Position numbers and translations under genes: made by a program. The notes under the pieces were generated by a model. The model saw nothing but the letters and a program-made list of their open reading frames with translations. It had not been told where the DNA came from and made no database searches. Below, piece by piece: positions 8,769-17,376 of a stretch of DNA of 64,000 nucleotides (position 1 is its first letter; the number at the start of each line of letters is the position of its first letter). The DNA comes from Alg239-R122 sp041746135 (GTDB lineage Bacteria; Pseudomonadota; Alphaproteobacteria; Sphingomonadales; Sphingomonadaceae): assembly GCA_041746135.1 (NCBI GenBank), contig JBGTHQ010000019.1, positions 1-64,000 on the forward strand. Direction: 5' to 3'.

Positions 8769-9815
8769 ATGACCCGTGATACCGTAATTTCCGCTTTCGA
8801 AAATCAGCGCGATTATTGTGCCGGCAATGGCGCACCCGTGACCTCTGCGATATGCGCCGGTCTTGTCGCGGCGCTCGATGACAGCACCGCAACCGGGCGG
8901 CGCGTGCTGAACTGGGCCGGAAAACCGCTTGCCGATGCGCTGCCGCTCCGGCTCGCGGGCGGACTGCACCATCTGCATCTGACGGGCGAAGCGGCCGAGC
9001 TCAATCATGTCTATGGCGCGCGCGAACTCGATCCGGGCTTTATCGCCGACAAGCTGCGCAGCGTCATCGCACGCTGCGACGTGCAGTTGCTGCCCTGGCT
9101 CGACGGGCCGCCGCAGACCAACGAGGCGGGACGATCCGCCACCTATGTCGCGGCGCTGCACTGGCTGGCGGCGCGCAATGGGACTGCCCGGATCGAAGCA
9201 CTGGAAATCGGGTCGAGCGCGGGCATGAACCTGCTGACGCCGTTCTATCATTATAATCTGGGCGGGGTCGAAAGCGGACCGGCCAGCTCACCGGTGTCGA
9301 TCGAACCCGAATGGCGCGGCGCTCCGCCGCCCGGCACGGCGTTTTCCTTTGCCAGCATACGCGGCAGCGATATCCGGCCGCTCGACCTTGCCGACGATGC
9401 GGTATTTCAAAAACTGCGCGCCTATATCTGGCCCGACCATCCGCAACGCGTCGCGCGGATGGAAAATGCGCGCACGCTCTATCTCGAACACCCTCCCGCG
9501 CTCGAACAGGCCGAGGCGGCAGACTGGATCGAGGCGCGGCTCGCCGAACCGCAGGAGGATGGCACGTGCCGCGTGCTGCTGCATTCGATCGTCTGGCAAT
9601 ATCTGCCCGATGACAGCAAGGCGCGGATTACGGCGGCGATGGAAAAGGCGAGCGCGGCGGCCCGTGCCGACACACCGCTGGCATGGATATCGCTGGAGGC
9701 GAACCGTGATAATTTCCGGCACGAACTGACTGTACGTCATTGGCCGGGGGACGGCGAAACATATCATCTGGCCGACGCGCATCCGCATGGTTTCTGGGTG
9801 GAGTGGCTGGCCTAG
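8769..9815 (+). CDS. DUF2332 family protein
   Basis: A 348-residue conserved protein matching the DUF2332 type (FENQRDYC at the N-terminus, NWAGKPLADALPLRLAGGLHHLHL, EIGSSAGMNLL, VLLHSIVWQYLP, WISLEANRDN). The EIGSSAGMNLL segment resembles the glycine-rich nucleotide or SAM loop of methyltransferases, but the activity of the family is not established to my knowledge. The start at 8769 is chosen because AAAGGA lies five bases upstream; an ATG two codons earlier would overlap the ribosome-binding site. Transcribed divergently from hisG. Confidence 0.75.
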   Translation: MTRDTVISAFENQRDYCAGNGAPVTSAICAGLVAALDDSTATGRRVLNWAGKPLADALPLRLAGGLHHLHLTGEAAELNHVYGARELDPGFIADKLRSVIARCDVQLLPWLDGPPQTNEAGRSATYVAALHWLAARNGTARIEALEIGSSAGMNLLTPFYHYNLGGVESGPASSPVSIEPEWRGAPPPGTAFSFASIRGSDIRPLDLADDAVFQKLRAYIWPDHPQRVARMENARTLYLEHPPALEQAEAADWIEARLAEPQEDGTCRVLLHSIVWQYLPDDSKARITAAMEKASAAARADTPLAWISLEANRDNFRHELTVRHWPGDGETYHLADAHPHGFWVEWLA

Positions 9816-9818
9816 CCG

Positions 9819-10718
9819 TTAGAGCCATGCCTCCATCGCTGCATTCACGGCTGCGTGATTTTCCCACGTCACGAAATGCCCGCCGGGTATTTTGACAAGC
9901 GTCAGATCGTCCACCACCGCGTCCAGCCCGTCGAGCAGCGAAGGGCGCAAGGCCTTGTCATCCATCGCCCAGATCAACAGCACCGGCATTTTCAGCATCG
10001 AAAACGGGCGTTCCAAATAGGCGGGCCGTTCGGGCTGGGGTTCGCCGCTGTCCGGCATTGGCGGGATGATGATCGCGCTGTCGCGGTACCAGGCGAGCAT
10101 GGCATGAAAGGCACCGGGAATCTGCCATTGTTGCAGATAGATGGCGCGCTCTTCTTTCGGCACGCCCCCCTCAACCGCGCTTGAGAAATTCTCGGCAAAA
10201 TAGGCGTCCCAGCCTTTGCGCTCAATATAATCCTCGAACCCGCTGCCACGGAACGCGGTGATATACTGTGCCGCCGCGCGCTGCTCCAGATCGTCGAACA
10301 ATGCCTTTTGATAGGTATAGGGATGCGGCGCATTGGCGATGATCAGCCGCTCAATGCGCTCGGGCCGGGTCAGTGCCGCCGCCCATGCCGCCGCCCCGCC
10401 CCAGTCGTGGCCCACAAGCGTGAACCGGTCGATGTCCAGCGCGTCGGCCAGCGCGAACACGTCGCCGACCAGATTGTGCGTTTTATACGCGTCTTTTTCC
10501 TGTGGCTTGGACGAATCCACATAGCCGCGCTGGTCGGGCACGATACAGCGGTACCGGTCCGCAAAATGCGCGATCTGATGCCGCCATGTGCGGTGCGATT
10601 CGGGAAAGCCGTGCAGAAAGAGGATCGGCGCGCCATCCTGAGGTCCCTCGATCACGACATCAAGTTCGACACCGGTGGAAAGGGCGATGCGGGTTTGTTG
10701 AAAAAGGGGATGGGTCAT
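9819..10718 (-). CDS. Alpha/beta hydrolase, epoxide-hydrolase-like
   Basis: A 299-residue alpha/beta-hydrolase. FLHGFPESHRTWRHQI supplies the oxyanion-hole HGFPE motif, and VGHDWGGAAAW places an Asp nucleophile in the Sm-x-Nu-x-Sm elbow, which is typical of epoxide hydrolases and haloalkane dehalogenases rather than esterases (Ser). The catalytic His is probably in PGGHFVTWE near the C-terminus, and an acid in WAMDDKALRP. A cap domain occupies about 130-215. It converges on the DUF2332 gene with three bases between stops. The real substrate is not predictable. Confidence 0.85.
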   Translation of the reverse strand: MTHPLFQQTRIALSTGVELDVVIEGPQDGAPILFLHGFPESHRTWRHQIAHFADRYRCIVPDQRGYVDSSKPQEKDAYKTHNLVGDVFALADALDIDRFTLVGHDWGGAAAWAAALTRPERIERLIIANAPHPYTYQKALFDDLEQRAAAQYITAFRGSGFEDYIERKGWDAYFAENFSSAVEGGVPKEERAIYLQQWQIPGAFHAMLAWYRDSAIIIPPMPDSGEPQPERPAYLERPFSMLKMPVLLIWAMDDKALRPSLLDGLDAVVDDLTLVKIPGGHFVTWENHAAVNAAMEAWL

Positions 10719-10737
10719 GGGGAACACTATACCCATT

Positions 10738-10815
10738 CGTCATTCCGGTTAAAGCCGAAATCTCCTGCGGCACCCTATACATTATACCAGGAAATTCCGG
10801 CGCTGGCCGGAATGC
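10738..10815. repeat. Second REP-like palindromic intergenic element
   Basis: Lies between the pirin stop and the hydrolase start. It contains ATTCCGG-CGCTGG-CCGGAAT (10794-10813), a perfect 7-bp hairpin, and at its left a related imperfect CATTCCGG...CCGAAAT arm. The layout (two CATTCC-type arms around a short core) resembles the element at 6609-6693 though the sequence is diverged. Confidence 0.45.
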
Positions 10816-10822
10816 GCATGCG

Positions 10823-11710
10823 TTACGGATAGCTTACCGTTTTGGGCCGCCCCTCGGGGATCGGGATATATTCGTCTTCATCGCCCGGCACTTTATCGAA
10901 CCGGCCCGCTTTCCAGTCGTCACGCGCTTGCATGATGCGCTCCTTGCTCGAGGAGACGAAATTCCACCACACGTGCCGCCCGGTGGCAAAAGCTTCGCCG
11001 CCGAGCAGCATGGCGCGCCCGCCCGCCATGCTGGACAGCGTCATCGCCGCACCGGGTTTCAGGACATAGAGCTTATATAGCTCGAGCGGCGCGGCATCGA
11101 GTTTCGCTTCGCCCGAAACCAGCATCACCGCGCGCTCATCGGCCTCCGCGTCGACCGGGATCGACCCGCCGCGCGCCAGCACGATATCGGCATGGATCGT
11201 TTCGCTGTGGCAGGTGGTGGGGGCGGTTTCACCCCAGAGCGAGCCCATGATGACCCGCGCCTCGGTATCGGTATCGCGGATTATCGGCAGGTCGTTTGCG
11301 CCCACATTCTCGAATGCCGGGTCGATCTCCTCGCGCCCGTCGGGCAGTGCCAGCCAGGTCTGCATTCCGAACAGCTTTGCGCCCTTGTCCTGTTCCGCCT
11401 GCGGCGAACGTTCCGAATGCGCGATGCCGCGGCCCGCCGTCATCAGGTTGACCGCGCCGGGCTGGATCGTCTGGAACGTGCCAATGCTGTCGCGGTGGTC
11501 AATTGCGCCTTCGAACAGATAGGTGACGGTGGCCAAGTTGATATGCGGATGCGGCCGCACCCCCAGATCGCGGCCGATTTCCAGCTGCGCCGGGCCGAAT
11601 TCGTCGACGAAAATAAACGGCCCCACCATCGTGCGTTCTTTCGAGGGCAAGGCACGGCGCACCTGAAAGCCGCCGAGATCATGAGTAACCGGGGTGATGG
11701 TTTGCATCAT
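10823..11710 (-). CDS. Pirin family bicupin protein
   Basis: A 295-residue protein with the pirin N-terminal cupin: RRALPSKERTMVGPFIFVDEFGP, then VRPHPHINLATVTYLFEGAIDHRDS holding the metal-binding His residues, and MTAGRGIAHSERSP. Pirins are iron-containing; some are quercetinases, others transcription cofactors. The C-terminal cupin is around 180-280. The ATG at 11710 overlaps the upstream stop as ATGA; a second ATG follows immediately. Likely co-transcribed with the membrane protein and the bolA-like gene upstream. Confidence 0.9.
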   Translation of the reverse strand: MMQTITPVTHDLGGFQVRRALPSKERTMVGPFIFVDEFGPAQLEIGRDLGVRPHPHINLATVTYLFEGAIDHRDSIGTFQTIQPGAVNLMTAGRGIAHSERSPQAEQDKGAKLFGMQTWLALPDGREEIDPAFENVGANDLPIIRDTDTEARVIMGSLWGETAPTTCHSETIHADIVLARGGSIPVDAEADERAVMLVSGEAKLDAAPLELYKLYVLKPGAAMTLSSMAGGRAMLLGGEAFATGRHVWWNFVSSSKERIMQARDDWKAGRFDKVPGDEDEYIPIPEGRPKTVSYP

Positions 11711-12285
11711 AGTGAATGGGACTCCATCGACGCTTTTCGGCGCAATCCAACGACATAGCCGAGCGCTGCTAGTCCTATAGCCAACATTAATATCAACACT
11801 CTTTGCCAGATTACGGGCCCATAATCATCCAGTGACGTCGCAAAAGTGTGTACTCCAGTTTCCGGCGCATATTCATCGGTCCAGTTATTCCAGTAACTTA
11901 TTCGGTAAGTATGGTCACTGCTTTCCGGCAGCGAACTGTCTTGACCTAATATAAAAGCCTCATTTCTTGCTGAAATCGCAAGGCTCAACCGGCTTGGATC
12001 AGGATCATCTTTATATTTATCAAACCATATATAATTGAAATTCTGTTTAATCATCCATTCCAAAAGCTGTTCAGTATTGGGAGGATGGGCATTTTGGTTT
12101 CTGTATTCTTCGGTAAATTCGCCCATTTTTTTCATATCACTGTAGATTGCTTGTTGATTTTCCAAACTCCTGCGAGTGTTCTCGGTATCGGTTGGAAATA
12201 GCCCGACGATCACACAAAAAATTGCAGCCAGCCATAATGGAATGGACAGTATGAACCTAACTATTTTGAGAAGCTTGCTGCCCAC
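11707..12285 (-). CDS. Unidentified two-TM membrane protein
   Basis: A 192-residue protein I cannot assign. A hydrophobic segment at about 8-30 (FILSIPLWLAAIFCVIVGLF) and another near the C-terminus (VLILMLAIGLAALGYVVGL) flank a polar, probably periplasmic, domain of about 120 residues. The start is GTG with an AGGA-type ribosome-binding site. It is clearly AT-richer than its neighbours, suggesting acquisition or weak selection. The stop overlaps the pirin start. Confidence 0.6.
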   Translation of the reverse strand: MGSKLLKIVRFILSIPLWLAAIFCVIVGLFPTDTENTRRSLENQQAIYSDMKKMGEFTEEYRNQNAHPPNTEQLLEWMIKQNFNYIWFDKYKDDPDPSRLSLAISARNEAFILGQDSSLPESSDHTYRISYWNNWTDEYAPETGVHTFATSLDDYGPVIWQRVLILMLAIGLAALGYVVGLRRKASMESHSL

Positions 12286-12293
12286 TTCAAATC

Positions 12294-12563
12294 CTATTCA
12301 CTAGGCACCTTCGTCCTGATCAGCATCGCGTGCACACGGCTTTCCATCAGGTCGCCGAGCGCGGCGTTGACCATGCGCTGCTGTTGGATGCGCGACTTGC
12401 CGGCAAAAGCGGCGCTTTCCACTTCGACCGAGAAATGCGATTCTCCGCTGCCGTCATCGCCGGCATGGCCGTGATGCGCCGCGCTGTCGTTGCTGACGAT
12501 CAGGCGGGTGGGGGCCAGCGCCGCGGTGATCCGCCGGGTGATTTCGGTTTCGGTTTCGCCCAT
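12294..12563 (-). CDS. BolA family protein
   Basis: An 89-residue BolA/IbaG-like protein. The family pattern is seen in ITAALAPTRLIVSNDSAAHHGHAG, SHFSVEVESAAFAGKSRIQQQRMVNAALGDLM and a C-terminal HAMLIRT. BolA proteins pair with monothiol glutaredoxins to carry [2Fe-2S] clusters; the conserved His is in HAMLI. The start at MGETETEI is chosen because the longer upstream frame would extend into the divergent J-domain gene's leader. Confidence 0.9.
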   Translation of the reverse strand: MGETETEITRRITAALAPTRLIVSNDSAAHHGHAGDDGSGESHFSVEVESAAFAGKSRIQQQRMVNAALGDLMESRVHAMLIRTKVPSE

Positions 12564-12649
12564 GGTTTGCCCTTTGATTCTGTGTGTCCGGTTCTTATAT
12601 AGCATCTCCGCCCGCAATCCCAACGCCTTGCCTGCCCAAAGAGATATAT

Positions 12650-13282
12650 TTGTCTTCCTCCGATAACAACCCGTCCGGACGCGCCCGCAAAAGCGCGCGT
12701 TTTAATGGCCGCTATGAGGGCAATGGCCACATCTGCGACGTACAGGGTTGTCACGAGGATGGCGAGTTTCGCGCGCCCCCGGCTTATGGCGGGGCATCCT
12801 GTGACGGACCGGGCCAGTGGCGCTGGTTCTGTCTCGACCATATCCGCGATTTCAATACCGGCTATAATTTCTTTGCCGGTATGAGCAGCGAGGAAATTTA
12901 CGACGCGCAAAGCCCGCATAACAGCTGGGCATCCGGGTGGGAATCGGAAAGGCGGGTTTATGCCAATCACGGCGATCCGCCACCGCGATGGAGCAGTTTT
13001 GCCGATCCGCTCGACGCGATCGGCGCGCGCTTTCGCGAAAAAATGCATTTCGGTTCACAGGCGGGCGCCGGCGCCGCGCGACTGGGCAAGGCCGACCGGC
13101 TGGCGCTGTCGACGCTAGGGCTCGGCGAGCATGCGGACCGCAAAACGATCCGCAAGGCCTATAGCGAACTCGTGCGTCGCTATCATCCCGACCGCAATGG
13201 CGGCAACCGCGCCCATGAAAAGGCGTTGCAAGACGTGATTGCGGCCTATACCCATTTGAAAAACGCGGCGGCTTTTTCGTGA
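12650..13282 (+). CDS. J-domain (DnaJ-like) protein
   Basis: About 210 residues. The C-terminal 60 residues form a J domain: LSTLGLGEHADRKTIRKAYSELVRRYHPDRNGG with the essential HPD tripeptide, which stimulates Hsp70 ATPase. The N-terminal part has two Cys/His pairs (HICDVQGCHEDGEFRAP and WRWFCLDHIRDFN), probably a small zinc site. No ATG precedes the conserved region; a TTG at 12650 after an AAAGAG-type sequence is preferred, and a GTG at 12584 is the alternative. Sits directly upstream of cobS, the common arrangement in sphingomonads. Confidence 0.8.
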   Translation: MSSSDNNPSGRARKSARFNGRYEGNGHICDVQGCHEDGEFRAPPAYGGASCDGPGQWRWFCLDHIRDFNTGYNFFAGMSSEEIYDAQSPHNSWASGWESERRVYANHGDPPPRWSSFADPLDAIGARFREKMHFGSQAGAGAARLGKADRLALSTLGLGEHADRKTIRKAYSELVRRYHPDRNGGNRAHEKALQDVIAAYTHLKNAAAFS

Positions 13283-13313
13283 CCTCGCGGCCCCAAACCC
13301 CTAAGGCAAGACT

Positions 13314-14309
13314 ATGACAGATATCCCAAACACCACCCCCGGCCACCAGGGCGAAACCCTGCTCGCCGCGCCCGACAAAGTTATCGATGCGCGCACAGAA
13401 TTCGGTATCGACATGGACTGGGAAATCCCGGCCTTTTCGCAGGCTGACGAACGCGTGCCCGATCTTGACCCGTCTTACGTGTTCGATCCCGAAACCACCA
13501 TGTCGATTCTGGCCGGTTTCGCGCACAACCGACGCGTGATGGTGCAGGGCTATCACGGCACCGGCAAATCGACACATATCGAACAGGTGGCGGCGCGGCT
13601 CAACTGGCCCACCATCCGCATCAATCTCGACGCGCATATCAGCCGGATCGACCTGGTCGGACGCGATGCGATCGTGCTGAAAGATGGCAAGCAGGTAACC
13701 GAATTTCGCGAAGGTTTGCTGCCATGGGCGTTGCAAACGCCGACCGCTCTGGTGTTCGACGAATATGATGCCGGCCGGCCCGACGTGATGTTCGTGATCC
13801 AGCGCGTGCTGGAAACCGAGGGCAAGCTGACGCTGCTCGACCAGAACCGCGTCATTCGCCCGAACCCCTATTTCCGCCTGTTCGCGACCGCCAATACTGT
13901 GGGTCTCGGCGATACAAGCGGGCTCTATCACGGCACGCAACAGATCAACCAGGGCCAGATGGACCGCTGGAATATCGTGTGCACGCTCAATTACCTGCCC
14001 GCAGAAACCGAGGCGAAAGTCATTCTGTCCAAGGTCGGCGATACCGATCCGAAAACGGTCGCCAACATGATCCAGGTCGCCGACCTGTCGCGGCAGGGGT
14101 TTATCAATGGCGATATCTCGACGGTGATGAGCCCGCGCACGGTGATCAGCTGGGCGCAGAACGCGGCGATATTCCACAATATCGGCTTTGCCTTCCGCCT
14201 GAGCTTCCTCAACAAATGCGACGAGGCCGAACGCATGCTGGTCGCCGAATATTACCAGCGTGTATTCGGTGAAGATCTGCCGGAAAGCGTCGTCGGCAAC
14301 GCCAGCTAA
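13314..14309 (+). CDS. cobS: Cobaltochelatase AAA+ subunit CobS
   Basis: A 331-residue MoxR-like AAA+ ATPase. Walker A is GYHGTGKST at 79-87, Walker B LVFDEYD around 146-152, and sensor-1-like FATANTVGLGD follows. CobS with CobT forms the chaperone complex that drives cobalt insertion into hydrogenobyrinate a,c-diamide by CobN in aerobic B12 synthesis. Neither cobN nor other cob genes are in the window. Many alphaproteobacteria keep cobST apart from the other cob genes, so a wider MoxR/VWA chaperone role is also possible. Followed by cobT after seven bases. Confidence 0.92.
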   Translation: MTDIPNTTPGHQGETLLAAPDKVIDARTEFGIDMDWEIPAFSQADERVPDLDPSYVFDPETTMSILAGFAHNRRVMVQGYHGTGKSTHIEQVAARLNWPTIRINLDAHISRIDLVGRDAIVLKDGKQVTEFREGLLPWALQTPTALVFDEYDAGRPDVMFVIQRVLETEGKLTLLDQNRVIRPNPYFRLFATANTVGLGDTSGLYHGTQQINQGQMDRWNIVCTLNYLPAETEAKVILSKVGDTDPKTVANMIQVADLSRQGFINGDISTVMSPRTVISWAQNAAIFHNIGFAFRLSFLNKCDEAERMLVAEYYQRVFGEDLPESVVGNAS

Positions 14310-14316
14310 GCGATAG

Positions 14317-16140
14317 ATGACCGACCGCACGCCCCTAGATGACCTGAAATCCGTGCTGGGCGGCGCAGCGCGTGCGCTGTCGCGCGAGGAAGAGGTCGAG
14401 CTGGCCTATACCGCCGATGCGCCGTCTGGATCGGGCAAGAATATCAAGGTGCCGATGCCGGGACGCAATTTGCCCAAAGACCAGGTGGCCGAAGCGCGCG
14501 GCTATGCCGATCTCTATGCGCTGAAAATGCGGCACCATGACGAGGCGAAACATGGCGCGCGTGCGCCGCGCGAAGCGGTGGCGCGGGCGGCGTTCGATGC
14601 GGTCGAACAGGCGCGGGTCGAGGCTTTGGGATCGCGCAATATGGCGGGCGTAGGCCGCAATCTCGATGCCGCGCTCGACATGCGATTGAAAGCCGATCCG
14701 ATCGCGCGTGCGACCCAGCGCGACGAAGTGCCGATTGCGACCGCGCTGGCGCTGATGGTGCGCGAGCGGCTGACCGGCAAGCCGGTGCCGCAGCGCGCGG
14801 CGGGCGGAATGGAGTTGCTGCGCAGCTGGATCGAGGAGAAAGCCGGCGCCGATCTCGACGCATTGCCGCTCACGCTCGATGACCAGTCGAGCTTTGCCGA
14901 CCTGACCCAGCAATTGCTCGAGCATCTCGAACTCACCAAGAGCAATATCGAGGAGGAAGAGGGCGAGGACGACGAAAGCGAAGGCGAGGACGAGGACAGC
15001 AACGAGGAGGAAAGCGAAGGCGAGGAGGAAGCCAGCGGCGACCAAGGCGAAACCGACGCCCGCGGCGAAGAGCAGGAAAGCGACGCCGAGGACGGAGAGG
15101 CGCAGGACAGCCAGTCCGAAATGGACGATGCCAGCGATGGCGACCCCAGCGATATGGGGGAGGATGGCATGATGCCGGTGCGGCCCAACCGGCCGTGGAC
15201 CGATATCCCGAACGATTTCAACTACAAGGCATGGACCGCCGAATATGACGAGATTATCGCGGCGACCGAGCTGTGCGACGAGGACGAGCTGCTGCGGCTG
15301 CGCGCCTATCTCGACCAGCAGTTGACCAATTTGCAATCGGCGGTGTCCAAACTTGCCAACCGCCTGCAACGCCGGTTGATGGCGCAGCAGAGCCGCAGCT
15401 GGGATTTCGACCAGGACGAGGGATTGCTCGATGCGGCGCGGCTGTCGCGCGTCATTATCAACCCGATGCAGTCGCTCAGTTACAAGATCGAACGCGATAC
15501 CGATTTCCGCGATACGGTCGTCACGCTGCTGATCGACAATTCGGGATCGATGCGCGGCCGTCCCATCAGCATCGCCGCAATTTGTGCCGATATCATGGCC
15601 CGCACGCTCGAACGCTGCGGCGTCAAGACCGAGATACTGGGCTTTACCACCAAGGCATGGAAAGGCGGCCAGTGCCGCGAAAGCTGGCTCGCCGCCGACC
15701 GTCCTGCCATGCCCGGACGGCTTAACGACCTGCGCCACATCATCTACAAAAACGCCGACGAACCGTGGCGGCGCGCGCGCAAGAATCTGGGCCTGATGAT
15801 GCGCGAGGGATTGCTCAAGGAAAATATCGACGGCGAAGCTCTGCTCTGGGCGCATAACCGCCTGCTCGCCCGGCCCGAGGAACGCCGCGTGCTGATGGTG
15901 ATTTCAGACGGCGCGCCGGTCGACGACAGCACATTGTCGGTCAATCACGGCGCCTATCTCGAACAGCATCTGCGCAAGGTGATCGAGTGGATCGAGACCA
16001 AGTCGCCGGTGCAGCTCAACGCCATCGGCATCGGCCACGACGTGACGCGGTATTACAAAAAAGCCGTGACGATCATGGACGCCGAACAATTGGGCGGCAC
16101 GATGGTCGAGCAATTGGCGGGATTGTTCGATGAGGAATGA
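14317..16140 (+). CDS. cobT: Cobaltochelatase subunit CobT with VWA domain
   Basis: A 607-residue protein. The N-terminal helical domain (1-205) is followed by a very acidic Glu/Asp/Ser linker (about 210-280), then a C-terminal von Willebrand A domain with the MIDAS motif DNSGS at 407-411 and a later VISDGAP. It partners CobS in the AAA+ chelatase chaperone complex. The length and domain order match the family. Its last 11 bases overlap the next gene's start. Confidence 0.92.
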   Translation: MTDRTPLDDLKSVLGGAARALSREEEVELAYTADAPSGSGKNIKVPMPGRNLPKDQVAEARGYADLYALKMRHHDEAKHGARAPREAVARAAFDAVEQARVEALGSRNMAGVGRNLDAALDMRLKADPIARATQRDEVPIATALALMVRERLTGKPVPQRAAGGMELLRSWIEEKAGADLDALPLTLDDQSSFADLTQQLLEHLELTKSNIEEEEGEDDESEGEDEDSNEEESEGEEEASGDQGETDARGEEQESDAEDGEAQDSQSEMDDASDGDPSDMGEDGMMPVRPNRPWTDIPNDFNYKAWTAEYDEIIAATELCDEDELLRLRAYLDQQLTNLQSAVSKLANRLQRRLMAQQSRSWDFDQDEGLLDAARLSRVIINPMQSLSYKIERDTDFRDTVVTLLIDNSGSMRGRPISIAAICADIMARTLERCGVKTEILGFTTKAWKGGQCRESWLAADRPAMPGRLNDLRHIIYKNADEPWRRARKNLGLMMREGLLKENIDGEALLWAHNRLLARPEERRVLMVISDGAPVDDSTLSVNHGAYLEQHLRKVIEWIETKSPVQLNAIGIGHDVTRYYKKAVTIMDAEQLGGTMVEQLAGLFDEE

Positions 16141-16660
16141 TAGGAGGGAAGACACGGAAATTGTAGAATATGTCCATCTTCCCAGTGAAAGCGCTTTGCC
16201 CAAGATGAAATCGCTCCCTCGTAGAGTTGTTGTACTTGTCGAACAAACTGTGTCGGACAGCTGGCAAGACGAGGTAAGCAACTGGATCGTGGACTCTGGA
16301 TGTCTTTCCATGATGGCTTGGGGAATCAATTGTTCATCATGGGACGATAGTGTGGATCATGCCAATCTTCGTCGATTCGATTATGATTTTGATAAAATTC
16401 CAGACGAAGAATTCGTACTGACAACCTGGCATAATGATGAACCAATGTCGGAAGTCTTCTTTTATTGTCTAATGTGTGCTTTCCATCCAACTATCGAGCT
16501 TCCGCTGGTAACAATTTTGCACATAGCGAAAAACGAGCGCAGGGAGGAAGTCTTGAAAATATATCACCAAGAAAAAAGAGTGTTAGCGATAGAAGAAGAG
16601 CCCGCAAAATACAAAATTCACTGGTTAAGTCGCCTCAAAAGGCTGGTTTTTAGCCGATGA
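16130..16660 (+). CDS. Conserved hypothetical protein, AT-richer than neighbours
   Basis: A 176-residue soluble protein. Recognisable segments are RRVVVLVEQTVSDSWQDEVS, SGCLSMMAWGINCSSWDDSVD and ILHIAKNERREEV, which recall a small uncharacterised family (DUF7684-like; I am not certain of the number). There are no membrane segments. Codon use is AT-richer than cobT and the nitroreductase. The ATG lies inside the end of cobT (11-base overlap) and the TGA overlaps the nitroreductase ATG, so it has been accommodated into the operon. Confidence 0.6.
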   Translation: MRNDRREDTEIVEYVHLPSESALPKMKSLPRRVVVLVEQTVSDSWQDEVSNWIVDSGCLSMMAWGINCSSWDDSVDHANLRRFDYDFDKIPDEEFVLTTWHNDEPMSEVFFYCLMCAFHPTIELPLVTILHIAKNERREEVLKIYHQEKRVLAIEEEPAKYKIHWLSRLKRLVFSR

Positions 16661-17328
16661 ACGTCACAGAAGCCGTCCAAACCCGCCGGTCGATCCGCGC
16701 CTTTAGCGACCGGCCGGTCGATCCGGGCATCCTGAAAACCGTTCTGGATACCGCGCAGCTCTCGCCTTCGGGCGGCAATGTGCAGCCGTGGAGCGCCGGC
16801 GTGTTGGCGGGCGAACCGCTTAAACGGCTGGTCGACAGTGTCGCTGCGAAACTGCCGCAGGGCCCGGCGGGGCAATCGCCCGAATATGATATTTACCCTG
16901 CAAACCTGCCCGAACCCTATCGCAGCCGCCGGTTCGGCGTGGGTGAGGCGCTGTACGCATCGATCGATATCGGCCGCGACAATAAAATGGGCCGGATGAT
17001 GCAGATGGCGCAGAATTTCCGCGCGTTCGACGCGCCGGTGTGCCTGTTCGTGCATACGCCCCGGTTCATGGGTCCGCCGCAATGGTCGGATATCGGCATG
17101 TGGATGCAGACGATTATGCTGCTGCTGCGCGAAGCCGGGCTCGACAGCTGCGCGCAGGAGGCCTGGTCGATGTACGGGGCAGAGGTGCGCGCCGCGACCA
17201 ACATGCCCGACGATCATATCTTTTTTTGCGGCATGGCGATCGGCTATCGCGACGTTGAAGCGCCGATCAACAGGTTCGCGGTGCCGCGCGCGGCGCATGA
17301 CGAAACCACACGCTATATCGGCTTTTGA
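16657..17328 (+). CDS. Nitroreductase family protein
   Basis: A 223-residue FMN-dependent nitroreductase-fold protein. The FMN phosphate-binding RRSIRAFSDRPVD start, the SGGNVQPW motif and GLDSCAQEAW / MAIGYRDVEAPIN are characteristic. Such proteins reduce nitro groups, quinones or flavins with NAD(P)H. Start ATG overlaps the preceding stop (ATGA). A physiological substrate cannot be inferred. Confidence 0.9.
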   Translation: MNVTEAVQTRRSIRAFSDRPVDPGILKTVLDTAQLSPSGGNVQPWSAGVLAGEPLKRLVDSVAAKLPQGPAGQSPEYDIYPANLPEPYRSRRFGVGEALYASIDIGRDNKMGRMMQMAQNFRAFDAPVCLFVHTPRFMGPPQWSDIGMWMQTIMLLLREAGLDSCAQEAWSMYGAEVRAATNMPDDHIFFCGMAIGYRDVEAPINRFAVPRAAHDETTRYIGF

Positions 17329-17376
17329 TCGTGCGAGGCTTGACCGCGCACATGCGATGCAACACAGGATAAAGTC

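Noticed and set aside
12852..14330. A 492-codon minus frame opposite cobS and the J-domain gene
   Set aside because: Shadow frame without motifs, starting inside cobT's leader.
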